DNA of 64,000 bases from Chitinophagaceae bacterium (GTDB lineage: Bacteria; Bacteroidota; Bacteroidia; Chitinophagales; Chitinophagaceae). The position numbers and the translations under genes are program-made. Positions within the stretch are counted from its first letter, which is position 1. Each line of letters opens with the position of its first letter. Shown one piece after another: positions 26,621-34,820 of the stretch. Location: assembly GCA_947447465.1 (NCBI GenBank), contig CANFKE010000009.1, forward strand, positions 34,564-98,563. Direction: 5' to 3'. The notes beneath the pieces are model-generated. The model was not told the DNA's origin and did no database searches. It saw nothing but the letters and a program-made list of their open reading frames with translations.

Positions 26621-26752
26621 CTCCGACCCGCCGAAACAAAACGGCAATACAGTCGGGCATAATCGGGCATGACCAAAAACCACAATCCAATGAAAACCAA
26701 TAAACTACACACAATCCATGCCCGATTAGAAATTCATCCAAAGTCGGGCATT
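26621..26752. repeat. Direct repeat copy 1 (TCGGGCAT family)
   Basis: About 130 bp, near-identical to 26998-27127. It begins ctcc(g)acccgccgaaacaa and contains TCGGGCAT units in both orientations. An 11-bp inverted repeat (26661-26671 with 26717-26727) would form a stem with a loop of about 45 nt. Confidence 0.85.
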
Positions 26753-26875
26753 AAACAAAAGCACTCAAAAAAGTAACTGAGTTGAAGCGCTGGCTGAGCT
26801 TGCGAAGAGCGGTCGAGCCAACCACAACAACACGCAGCCCGGCTTCTTTTTCGCGCGGAGCGTTGCGAAAAAGTG

Positions 26876-26927
26876 CCGCTTTCTTTGTTTCTTTCTTTGC
26901 GGCAGCACAAAGAAAGAAAATAAGCGG
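26876..26927. repeat. Nested inverted repeats in the island core
   Basis: An outer CCGCTT/AAGCGG pair (26876-26881, 26922-26927) encloses a perfect 12-bp stem TTTCTTTCTTTG / CAAAGAAAGAAA (26888-26899, 26908-26919) with an 8-nt loop. It sits midway between the two direct repeats. Confidence 0.75.
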
Positions 26928-26997
26928 TTGGGCACAACACCCCCCCCACTGGTCGAAGCGTCTCGCTTCCGTATTAAACGAAAATGAATTAACCGAT

Positions 26998-27127
26998 CTC
27001 CCACCCGCCGAAACAAAACGGTAAGACAGTCGGGCACGATCGGGCATGACCCAAAACCACAATCCAATGAAAACCAATCAACTACACCAAATCCATGCCC
27101 GATTATTTGTTCATTTTCATCGGGCAT
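26998..27127. repeat. Direct repeat copy 2 (TCGGGCAT family)
   Basis: Second copy of the ~130-bp repeat, same orientation. Its internal 10-bp inverted repeat lies at 27039-27048 and 27094-27103. It ends 77 bp before the kinase start codon. Confidence 0.85.
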
Positions 27128-27204
27128 ACCCCCAATAGAGGACAAATGCACTGGCTAAAATATTAATACATACTTTTGAACTATCCCGAAACATAGTACC
27201 TCAA

Positions 27205-28770
27205 ATGCGTATCTGTATAATTGTTGTTTTTATTGTTTTATGTTGCAATGTTTACGGACAAGAGACCGATAGACCAAAAGGTCATAAACTCGGTGAGCGA
27301 CTGAAGCATATCTATGGCAAGCTGGATAGTGCCAAAGCCACACATAAATACATACAGCAGATCAACGATATCTCGCATGAGGTTACAGGCAAGTACAAAA
27401 AGATCGATAGCATTGCCCGTCACGATTCCGGTAGCGTTGGGCTGGTATATCATACCGTAGCTGCAGCCAAAAAGATAGCGGTGGCCAAGAAAAAAGATAC
27501 CCTGGCTCGACCATCCCGAACGATAGATCCACCGGCTGTGGCGCAAAGCACTAAGTCAACCGATAACTTTCTCGATAAAGGCAATTATTACCTGCAGAGC
27601 AATAAACCGGTAGAAGCCGTGCATTATTACGAAAAAGGATTGGCAGCAGCGCAGGCAGCTCATTCACTGTCCGATCAGCAAAGTGCACTCAAAGGATTGT
27701 CCGAAGCCTATGATCAGAGTAAGGATGTAAAAAATGCATTATTCTATTTCAAACGATATACGGCCATCAAAGACTCTTTGCTGCAGGTGCAGACCGAAAA
27801 GCAGATAAGCGAACTAAAGGCCAAATATGAATTGGCCCGGCAGCAAGGCGAAATAGAGACACTCACTATAGATGGCGAAAAGAAAGGCAATGAACTGCAC
27901 AAAAGCAGTTTGTTCATTCACAGGCAACAGCAATACCTCCTGCTCATAGGCATCTCTCTGGTACTGGCTATCTTTTTAGCAATTACCCTGTTCCGGCAAT
28001 ACCGCACCAAAAAGCGAGTTAGCGAAACTTTATTGGTACAGAACAATAAGATAGAACAACAGAAGCGAGATCTGGAAGAAAATCTGGTCTATACCCACCA
28101 ACTGCAGGATGCGCTTAAAGAAGACCTCGACAGATACATGCAAATGGCATTGCGCAAGCAAATGAATCCCCACTTCATCTTCAACTCGCTCAACTCCATT
28201 CAAAGTTTTATACTCCAGAACGATAAATTGTCGGCCAACATTTACCTGTCAAAGTTCGCAGGACTCATGCGCAAAGTGCTCGAGAACTCGCAACATGAAT
28301 ATGTGACCTTAACCGAAGAAATAGAGGTGCTGAAACTGTATGTAGAATTAGAACAGCAGCGGTTCGATGATACTTTCACCTGCATCTGGGATATACCTGA
28401 AGATGAGGATATAATGGATTGTCGCATTCCGCCGCTCATCTTACAGCCTTATGTCGAGAATGCTATATGGCATGGCTTGCTGCATAAGCTTGGCGACCGT
28501 ACCCTCACCATCAGGGTCCGCAAAGAGGCAGATATACTCGTATGCGTGGTCGAAGATAATGGTATTGGCAGAGAGGCTGCTGCCGCTGTGCGCAGACATA
28601 GAGAGAAAGGCAAATCGCTGGGTACACAAATAACCCGTAAGAGAATAGAGATTCTGAACTCATTGAATAATTCAGGCATTGGGGTAACTTACACCGATCT
28701 TACTGATAACGACGGTAAAGCCTCCGGAACAAGTGTTGGCGTTTCTATACCCGTTAATGAAATTGTGTAA
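27205..28770 (+). CDS. LytS/YehU-type sensor histidine kinase with TPR region
   Basis: 521-aa membrane kinase. It has an N-terminal signal-like segment, then a probably periplasmic region with TPR-like helices (about 110-230: NKPVEAVHYYEKGLAAAQ). One transmembrane helix (about 247-266) and a coiled coil follow, then the His_kinase domain with the phospho-acceptor His near residue 322 (MNPHFIFNSLNSIQ). The HATPase domain shows its N box (LQPYVENAIWHGL, about 415) and G box (VEDNGIGREAA). It is coupled to the regulator gene: stop and start share one base (TAATG). Its promoter element TACTTTTG lies at 27171-27178, just after the repeat island. The signal sensed is unknown. Confidence 0.92.
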   Translation: MRICIIVVFIVLCCNVYGQETDRPKGHKLGERLKHIYGKLDSAKATHKYIQQINDISHEVTGKYKKIDSIARHDSGSVGLVYHTVAAAKKIAVAKKKDTLARPSRTIDPPAVAQSTKSTDNFLDKGNYYLQSNKPVEAVHYYEKGLAAAQAAHSLSDQQSALKGLSEAYDQSKDVKNALFYFKRYTAIKDSLLQVQTEKQISELKAKYELARQQGEIETLTIDGEKKGNELHKSSLFIHRQQQYLLLIGISLVLAIFLAITLFRQYRTKKRVSETLLVQNNKIEQQKRDLEENLVYTHQLQDALKEDLDRYMQMALRKQMNPHFIFNSLNSIQSFILQNDKLSANIYLSKFAGLMRKVLENSQHEYVTLTEEIEVLKLYVELEQQRFDDTFTCIWDIPEDEDIMDCRIPPLILQPYVENAIWHGLLHKLGDRTLTIRVRKEADILVCVVEDNGIGREAAAAVRRHREKGKSLGTQITRKRIEILNSLNNSGIGVTYTDLTDNDGKASGTSVGVSIPVNEIV

Positions 28771-29519
28771 TGAAGATGATAAAAGTGGTTATTATCGATG
28801 ACGAAAAGAGCGCGGTCACTTCTATTGAGTTATCGCTCAGAGAATATTGTCATGGTGTAGAGGTGGTGGGCAAAGCCTTCACAGCTGCTGATGGTATCAG
28901 CGAAATAACAACAAAACACCCCGACCTCGTTTTCTTGGATATCGAAATGCCCCACATGACCGGTATCGAACTGCTGGAGCACATCGGCGACCGCAATTTC
29001 GAGGTGGTATTCGTTACCGCTTACAACGAATATGCTGTCAAAGCTTTCAAGCTCAATGCCATTGATTATCTGCTCAAGCCGGTTAGTATTCCCGAGCTCA
29101 TAAAGGCGGTCAACAAGGTACGGGAGAAGAATAGCCAGGACACAGCTACTGATGATAAGCTAAAGCGACTGCGCGAAACATTGTCGGGCAAAATAGGCCT
29201 TCCCTTCTCTACCGGCACCGAATATGTGAAGATCGCAGATATTATACGCATTGAGGCCGAAGGCAGTTATAGCAAGGTCATCACCAACGATGGCAAGACC
29301 AGACTCATATCGCGCAGCCTTAAAGAAATGCAGACTGCCTTGCAGGACGAGAGTTTTTTCCGCACCCACAAGTCTCATCTCATCAATATAGAGCACATCA
29401 AAAAGTACTCTCCGCTCAAAGATGGTGGCGATGTAGAAATGGCCGATGGCGCGCATATAGAAATAGCCCGTGCCAATAAACAGGAGTTCGCCGCTTTGCT
29501 CAGCACCATATTCAGGTAA
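28770..29519 (+). CDS. LytTR-family response regulator
   Basis: 249 aa. The receiver domain (1-120) has the acidic pocket DD10-11, the phospho-acceptor Asp57 (LVFLDIEMPHMTGIELL) and Lys in YLLKPVS. The LytTR DNA-binding domain (about 145-245) has VKIADIIRIEAEGSYSKV, RSLKEMQTAL and the FFRTHKSHLINIEHI core. It pairs with the upstream kinase. LytTR proteins bind two short direct repeats spaced by two helical turns; such a pair lies directly downstream at 29533-29568, so the next gene is a likely target. Confidence 0.94.
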   Translation: MKMIKVVIIDDEKSAVTSIELSLREYCHGVEVVGKAFTAADGISEITTKHPDLVFLDIEMPHMTGIELLEHIGDRNFEVVFVTAYNEYAVKAFKLNAIDYLLKPVSIPELIKAVNKVREKNSQDTATDDKLKRLRETLSGKIGLPFSTGTEYVKIADIIRIEAEGSYSKVITNDGKTRLISRSLKEMQTALQDESFFRTHKSHLINIEHIKKYSPLKDGGDVEMADGAHIEIARANKQEFAALLSTIFR

Positions 29520-29532
29520 TATACCCGTATCA

Positions 29533-29568
29533 CGCACTTCATGAACTCAAATCCGCACTTCATGAACT
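29533..29568 (+). promoter_or_regulatory. Probable LytTR operator (two 15-bp direct repeats, 21-bp period)
   Basis: CGCACTTCATGAACT occurs at 29533-29547 and again, identical, at 29554-29568: a 21-bp repeat period, exactly two helical turns. It lies right after the LytTR regulator and about 58 bp before the predicted transcription start (a -7-like TTCCTTTG at 29597-29604) of the lipoprotein gene. This is the usual geometry for LytTR activation. Confidence 0.7.
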
Positions 29569-29624
29569 AGCTCTTTTACCCGTCTGTGTTTATCTATTCC
29601 TTTGCTATACAAAAACAAAATAGC

Positions 29625-30308
29625 ATGAACATGAAACAGATACACATTCTCCTCACTGCAGTCATTATTGCCTTTTCTGTTACTTCTTGCAGCAAGATCA
29701 GACAGATAAAAGAAATGCTCAGTAATGCCGATGTGGTCACTCACTTTGGCTATCACGAAAAGAGCTATTGGGTATATAGAGACGCCCTTACAGAAAGCAC
29801 CGACAGCTTTGTAATAGCAGGCTATAACAACAAGGTCAATCTGCACGGCATACCCAATGTGGCCGACCTCGATGATATCAGCATGACCATATTGGCTTAC
29901 AACAGTAAAGACCTTAAGACAGACACCTTCAATTGGAGATTGGCACTGGGCGTGGGTAGCGTATCATTCTATATCGATGATCCAAAGGCCGGCGACCACA
30001 GTTATTCAGGCAAGCTGTTTTGCTATCCGTTCAAAAAAGGCTTTCTGGAAACCATCATCAGTGGCGGCAATGTGTCCTATAGTAAGATCACCAACGTATA
30101 TGCTTCATACGTTGTTAATGGCACCACCTATTATAATGTTGCAGAGATCAATCTGTATGCCGAAAGCAGCACTCCCGGCTATACCTATGCTAAGAACGAT
30201 TACATCTACATCTCAGCTGATGCCGGTGTTATCAAAATGAACATAGATCACCCTGAAGTAGCACTTAAAAAAGAGTGGGAGATACTCCGCTACGATCTTA
30301 AATTCTGA
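29625..30308 (+). CDS. Lipoprotein of unknown function, probable LytTR target
   Basis: 227-aa lipoprotein. The signal peptide ends in the lipobox FSVTSC (Cys about residue 21). The mature part is predicted beta-rich (FGYHEKSYWVYRDALTES; VSFYIDDPKAGDHSYSGKLF). No family recognised. The start is the ATG at 29625; the earlier frame start at 29586 lies upstream of the -7-like element. The neighbouring operator suggests control by the kinase/regulator pair before it. Confidence 0.75.
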   Translation: MNMKQIHILLTAVIIAFSVTSCSKIRQIKEMLSNADVVTHFGYHEKSYWVYRDALTESTDSFVIAGYNNKVNLHGIPNVADLDDISMTILAYNSKDLKTDTFNWRLALGVGSVSFYIDDPKAGDHSYSGKLFCYPFKKGFLETIISGGNVSYSKITNVYASYVVNGTTYYNVAEINLYAESSTPGYTYAKNDYIYISADAGVIKMNIDHPEVALKKEWEILRYDLKF

Positions 30309-30352
30309 ACCTTAACTCATTCATCATTCCATCACGATCTGATCTCACAAAT

Positions 30353-30931
30353 ATGATAACAAGGATAATGGTACGCGCTGGTTTTTGGCTCTCTTTGGTA
30401 TGCCTCTTGTTGCTGCAACTCCCTGCCAGAGCCGCGTTTCCCCTGCATGTAGCAACAGATTCTACCAAAGCAACAACGAAGGTGGCTACTTCTCCTGCCG
30501 ATACCGGTAAAGTGACTCATAGATCATTATTGTTAAAAAGGATTGACAAGATAATGGCCGCGAATGCAGATACCATCACTACAAGCGTTCAACCCGAAAA
30601 ACAGGAACGACATAAGCGAAGCGGCATATTTGGCAGACTGTCGTTATATCTCGCATCTCTTTCGGTACTCGCATTTATTGTGGCCCTGTGTACTATGTTT
30701 ACACCATTCCTGCTAACGGCCATTGTCATCTGGCTATACTCCGATGCCTTTGCTATACTCTTTGGCACCATAGGTCTGGTGCGGCGAAGAAAGAAAGGAA
30801 TGGCTATTGCAGGCATCATACTGGGCGCATCTATGATAGCGCTCTTTATTGCTATTGCCTCATTCCTTAGTGCTGTAGTATCTGCACTCCCGGCTATTAT
30901 GGCCACCATCATACTCATAGGCCACATCTGA
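30353..30931 (+). CDS. Small membrane protein of unknown function
   Basis: 192 aa. A signal peptide (ending PARAAF) precedes a short Thr/Ser/Lys-rich linker and two or three C-terminal membrane helices (about 100-190), with a GLVRRRKKGMAIAGIILG segment like that of DUF4190-type membrane proteins. It lies 44 bp after the lipoprotein gene in the same direction and may be in the same LytTR-controlled unit. A terminator follows. Confidence 0.65.
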   Translation: MITRIMVRAGFWLSLVCLLLLQLPARAAFPLHVATDSTKATTKVATSPADTGKVTHRSLLLKRIDKIMAANADTITTSVQPEKQERHKRSGIFGRLSLYLASLSVLAFIVALCTMFTPFLLTAIVIWLYSDAFAILFGTIGLVRRRKKGMAIAGIILGASMIALFIAIASFLSAVVSALPAIMATIILIGHI

Positions 30932-30983
30932 TGAGGTGATCACGGTCCATTTAAGGCAACAGCGATAAGGTTGGAACTTCAAT

Positions 30984-31012
30984 AAAAAGACCGGCCTGAT
31001 GGCCGGTCTTTT
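30984..31012. terminator. Bidirectional terminator
   Basis: The stem aaagaccggcc / ggccggtcttt with a 4-nt loop has A- and T-runs on both sides. It sits between the convergent membrane-protein and cysS genes. Confidence 0.88.
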
Positions 31013-31013
31013 A

Positions 31014-32510
31014 CTATTCTATGGTATAACTTACAGTACCGTCTTTTTCGTCTTTCAGCAACACGCCGTTCTCAGCCAGCTTGTTGCGTATCTGATCGCT
31101 GGTAGCAAAGTCCTTACGCTTTTTGGCATCTGCTCTTATCTCTATCAGCAATGACAATACCTGGTCCATCTTATTGCTCTGCTGGGCCTGTAACGGGCGC
31201 ATACCCAGTATATCTTCCAGAAACACTTTGAAGGTTACCTGAAGCAATGCAAAAGTAGCTGCCGATAGCGCACCTGCCTTCACCTGACCGCCCTTGATGC
31301 CATTGATGATAGGGGCTAGTTCAAACAGGTTGGCAATGACCTTGGCTGTATTAAAGTCATCGTTCATGAAAGCTGTGCATTCGCTTATCCAGGTATTCAC
31401 CTGTTCATCGAGCTTGGTATCGCCGGCAGTTTCATTTCCCGGATGTACCATCTTTTGCACCAGTTCATGCGCCTCCCACAACCTGCGCGCAGCCCTTTCA
31501 GATGCCTGCAAGGCCTCATTACTAAAGTCGAGCGTACTGCGGTAGTGGGTTTGCAGTATATAAAAGCGCACCACCATAGGATGGTATGCCTGCTCCAATA
31601 CCGGATGGTCGCCACTGAACAGTTGCGACAAAGTGATGAAGTTGTTATAGCTCTTCCCCATCTTCTTGCCGTTGATGGTGATCATGTTATTGTGCATCCA
31701 GTAGCGCACCGGCGGATGTCCGTGTGCTATGGTACTTTGTGCTATCTCGCTCTCGTGGTGCGGAAACTGAAGGTCCATGCCGCCGCCATGAATGTCAAAT
31801 ACCTCACCCAGGTACTTGCTGCTCATTGCCGAGCACTCAATGTGCCAACCCGGGAATCCTTCTCCCCAAGGGCTCTTCCAGCGCATGATATGCTCCGGTG
31901 TCGCTTTCTTCCACAGCGCGAAATCGGCTTTATTGCGTTTCTCGTCTTGTCCGTCAAGTTCGCGGGTAGTTTCCAGCTGGTCTTCCAGTATTCTGCCGGA
32001 GAGCTTGCCATAAGGATAACCTTCCGCATACTTGTTCACATCAAAATAAACAGAGCCATTCACTTCATAGGCATAGCCTTTTTCTATGATGGTCTCTATC
32101 ATGCTTATCTGCTCTATGATGTGGCCGGTAGCGGTAGGCTCAATAGCCGGGTCGTCATTGTTGAACAACCTCATGCCATGGTGGAAAAGATTGGTGTACT
32201 TATGTACCATCTCCATTGGTTCCATTTTCTCCAGCTTGGCCTTCTCACTTACCTTGTCTATCGCCTCGCGGCCTTCTTCTTCAAAGTGACCGGCATCGGT
32301 GATGTTGCGCACATAGCGCACCTTATAACCCAGATGGCGCAGATAACGCTGCACCACATCAAAGGTGATGTATGGTCTTGCATGACCCAGATGAGACTCA
32401 CCCGATACGGTAGGTCCGCACACATACAAGCCTACATGGCCCGGGGTTATTGATTCAAACTTTTCCTTTTGTCTGGTATATGAATTGTAAAAATGCAGAT
32501 CGTGTGTCAT
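31014..32510 (-). CDS. cysS: Cysteinyl-tRNA synthetase
   Basis: 498-aa class I aminoacyl-tRNA synthetase that charges tRNA-Cys. The HIGH motif appears as HLGH at residues 40-43 in [18 protein letters not shown]. The zinc ligands include Cys31, the Cys in WHIECSAMS and the His pair in [11 protein letters not shown]. The KMSKS motif is KMGKS at about 283-287. The C-terminal DALR-like helical domain and a short tail complete it. Length is normal for the family. A -7-like element on the minus strand (TATTTTTG, 32596-32589) lies upstream. Confidence 0.97.
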   Translation of the reverse strand: MTHDLHFYNSYTRQKEKFESITPGHVGLYVCGPTVSGESHLGHARPYITFDVVQRYLRHLGYKVRYVRNITDAGHFEEEGREAIDKVSEKAKLEKMEPMEMVHKYTNLFHHGMRLFNNDDPAIEPTATGHIIEQISMIETIIEKGYAYEVNGSVYFDVNKYAEGYPYGKLSGRILEDQLETTRELDGQDEKRNKADFALWKKATPEHIMRWKSPWGEGFPGWHIECSAMSSKYLGEVFDIHGGGMDLQFPHHESEIAQSTIAHGHPPVRYWMHNNMITINGKKMGKSYNNFITLSQLFSGDHPVLEQAYHPMVVRFYILQTHYRSTLDFSNEALQASERAARRLWEAHELVQKMVHPGNETAGDTKLDEQVNTWISECTAFMNDDFNTAKVIANLFELAPIINGIKGGQVKAGALSAATFALLQVTFKVFLEDILGMRPLQAQQSNKMDQVLSLLIEIRADAKKRKDFATSDQIRNKLAENGVLLKDEKDGTVSYTIE

Positions 32511-32892
32511 TATTTATGATATAGTCAGCAGCCTGCAACAGGCCACAAATTGTAAGTAATAGCTACTGCCGCCAAAAGTCGGGCAGTGCAAAAATAGTTA
32601 TGTTTCGTATTAAAAGTCGGGGAGAGGGGGAAATGTATATAGCCCTAAAGGCACAGCGACCCTGCTCCCGCCATACATCGTGCGGAAGGGGTGGTCAATA
32701 AGATATGTAGATAAAGGCTCTTCATCAGGCAGCAAAGATATAATAAAATCTGACACATAACAGTGGTCGGCATTGTCATTTAAGAAAGCATTAGGGAGGT
32801 GTCAATGAAAATATTTCTACCTTTATTTTTCGAAATATATCTTTTGCCCATATTCTAATGTTTGCCGGGCTATCAGATCACAAAAAAACAGA
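32511..32892. other. Divergent intergenic region cysS / ABC exporter
   Basis: 382 bp without a plausible gene. It should carry the cysS promoter (TATTTTTG on the minus strand, 32596-32589) and, near the right end, the ABC exporter promoter in an AT-rich stretch (about 32810-32870). No strong hairpin, riboswitch-like fold or T-box was seen. Confidence 0.5.
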
Positions 32893-34695
32893 ATGAAAAA
32901 AATATCAACGTTGCTCAGGTATCTGAAAGATTATAAGGGTAAGATAGCCCTCTATTTTCTTTCAAATTTGCTGGGTATTCTGGCTGGTGGGCTGTCGTTA
33001 TCAATGCTGGCGCCCGTACTGGCCGTATTGTTCAAAGTCACCAATTCTGCGCCGCAAAAGGGTTCGGGTCTTGTAGGTAAGTTCACCGGAGCTATTAATG
33101 ATGTCATAACTGCCGAGGGGCCAATGACAGCGTTGGCCTATATATGTGTTATTGTTGTAGCATTCACATTGATAAAGAATCTCTTCTTGTATGTATCACT
33201 ATATATATTGAACCCTATTCGTAACGATATATTACGGAGGTTGCGCGATGATATATTCATCAAAACACTTTCTCTGCCAATTGGTTTCTTCACCGAAGAG
33301 CGTAAGGGAGACCTTATCTCTAAAATGACAAACGATATCAATGAGGTGGAGTTGTCTATAATGAGTGTGCTGGAAGTGTTTATCAGAGAGCCGCTTACCA
33401 TATTGTTCTATCTGGTAAGTATGATCATCATCAGCCCGCAACTCACTGTATTTCTGGTTTTATTCCTGCCTATTGCCGGATTAGTGATAGGGGTCATCAG
33501 TCGTTCCCTGCGCAAGTCGTCAAATATTGCTCAGGAGCAATTGGGTTCGATGCTGGGCGTGATAGATGAAATGCTGGTAGGCATGCGCGTGGTAAAGGCA
33601 TTCAATGCAGAGAAGACCATGCACGCCCGCTTCATGAAGCTGAATAATACCCTGTTCAGGACAAGAAATAAGCTGGCCGCACGAAAAGAGTTGGCGTCAC
33701 CTATGTCTGAGACCATGGGTGTAATGGTGGTGAGTGTGATACTGTGGTACGGCGGAAGGCTGATCATCAATAATCAATCTGAACTGACAGGAACAGCATT
33801 CGTTACTTACATTGCTTTCTTCACACAGATCATCAATCCGTTCAAAAATCTTTCATCAGCATTCTCTAATGTACAAAAAGGCACATCGGCCCTGGAGCGT
33901 ATAGAGCAGTTACTTTTCGCCGACAACAATATTAAGGAGTTGCCCGATGCTAAGCCGGTTAATGATTTTAAGGAAAGTATAGAATTCAGGAATGTATCAT
34001 TTGCCTATGGCGATAAGCAGATACTGCGTAATCTCAGCATGACCATACCCAAGGGCAAGGTAATAGCACTGGTAGGTGCTTCGGGTGCGGGAAAATCTAC
34101 ATTGGTGGACCTTGTGCCGAGGTTTCATGATGTGACCGGAGGAGAGATACTGATAGACGGTATCAATATTAAAGAGTACAAGATCGATGACCTGCGCAGG
34201 TTGATGGGGGTAGTAAGTCAGGACCCTATATTGTTCAATGACACTATCTACAACAACATAACCCTGGGTACCGGCGGGGCTACTTTAGAGCGTGCAGAAG
34301 AGGCCGCAAGAGTTGCTAACGCACATACCTTTATACTGAACAAGCCCGAAGGGTATGATACTATGGCAGGCGACAGAGGTGTAAGGCTGAGCGGTGGCGA
34401 GCGCCAGCGTGTGACCATAGCCCGTGCGGTGCTGAAGAACCCGCCGATAATGATACTGGATGAGGCCACATCATCATTGGATACAGAAAGTGAACGTATT
34501 GTGCAGGATGCCATAAATACCCTTATGAAGAACCGCACCTGTATTGTCATTGCTCACAGACTAAGCACCGTACAGCATGCCGATGAGATCATAGTGATGG
34601 AGAAGGGAACTATAGCTGAACGAGGCACACACAAAGACTTGCTGGCCAAAGATGGCATATACAGAAAGCTGGTAGAGATGCAGCAAGTTAAATAG
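32893..34695 (+). CDS. MsbA-like ABC exporter (fused permease and ATPase)
   Basis: 600-aa half-transporter that works as a homodimer in the inner membrane. The six-helix ABC transmembrane domain (about 1-330) is followed by an ATPase with Walker A GASGAGKST (about 395-403), the Q-loop in VSQDPILFND, signature LSGGERQRVTIARAV (about 498), Walker B IMILDEATSSLD and the H-loop in IVIAHRLSTV. Overall it resembles the MsbA/lipid-flippase group, so lipid A core or another lipid is a likely substrate, but the substrate cannot be fixed from sequence. Single gene ending at a terminator. Confidence 0.93.
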   Translation: MKKISTLLRYLKDYKGKIALYFLSNLLGILAGGLSLSMLAPVLAVLFKVTNSAPQKGSGLVGKFTGAINDVITAEGPMTALAYICVIVVAFTLIKNLFLYVSLYILNPIRNDILRRLRDDIFIKTLSLPIGFFTEERKGDLISKMTNDINEVELSIMSVLEVFIREPLTILFYLVSMIIISPQLTVFLVLFLPIAGLVIGVISRSLRKSSNIAQEQLGSMLGVIDEMLVGMRVVKAFNAEKTMHARFMKLNNTLFRTRNKLAARKELASPMSETMGVMVVSVILWYGGRLIINNQSELTGTAFVTYIAFFTQIINPFKNLSSAFSNVQKGTSALERIEQLLFADNNIKELPDAKPVNDFKESIEFRNVSFAYGDKQILRNLSMTIPKGKVIALVGASGAGKSTLVDLVPRFHDVTGGEILIDGINIKEYKIDDLRRLMGVVSQDPILFNDTIYNNITLGTGGATLERAEEAARVANAHTFILNKPEGYDTMAGDRGVRLSGGERQRVTIARAVLKNPPIMILDEATSSLDTESERIVQDAINTLMKNRTCIVIAHRLSTVQHADEIIVMEKGTIAERGTHKDLLAKDGIYRKLVEMQQVK

Positions 34696-34717
34696 AAGAT
34701 ACATAGTTGATTAAGAA

Positions 34718-34750
34718 CAATGGCCGGGCAATAGTCCGGCCATTGTATTT
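34718..34750 (+). terminator. Terminator after ABC exporter
   Basis: The 10-bp stem caatggccgg / ccggccattg (34718-34727, 34736-34745) is followed by tatttt. Confidence 0.82.
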
Positions 34751-34820
34751 TGAAAATTATCATAAATAATTAATTAAGATATAAGTCCTACCTTGCATAG
34801 TTAAGGTCAAGAGAAGAATT

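Larger units (their letters stand above)
26215..27204. other. Gene-free repeat island between tRNA-Leu and the LytS-type kinase
   Basis: About 990 bp without a convincing gene. It holds a 49-bp palindrome (26431-26479), two direct repeats of about 130 bp (26621-26752, 26998-27127), and between them a core with several inverted repeats and an 8-bp C-run (26940-26947). Several overlapping minus-strand frames are open here. They overlap one another, carry no recognisable domain and differ between the two repeats mostly by replacement changes, so they are not called as genes. The right end carries the kinase promoter element TACTTTTG (27171-27178). Confidence 0.75.

Noticed and set aside
26086..27127. 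Classical tRNA-targeted integration (att duplication)
   Set aside because: No second copy of the tRNA 3' end was found in the downstream island and no integrase is present.
26526..27151. Minus-strand open frames over the repeat island
   Set aside because: They overlap each other in different frames, match no family, and differ between the two repeat copies mainly by replacement changes, so the conserved unit is DNA or RNA, not protein.
31443..32453. 336-codon open frame antisense to cysS
   Set aside because: Lies entirely within a well-supported gene on the other strand and shows no domain.
32511..32892. T-box or other riboswitch upstream of cysS
   Set aside because: No T-box sequence or antiterminator/terminator pair was seen, and T-boxes are not typical of this phylum.
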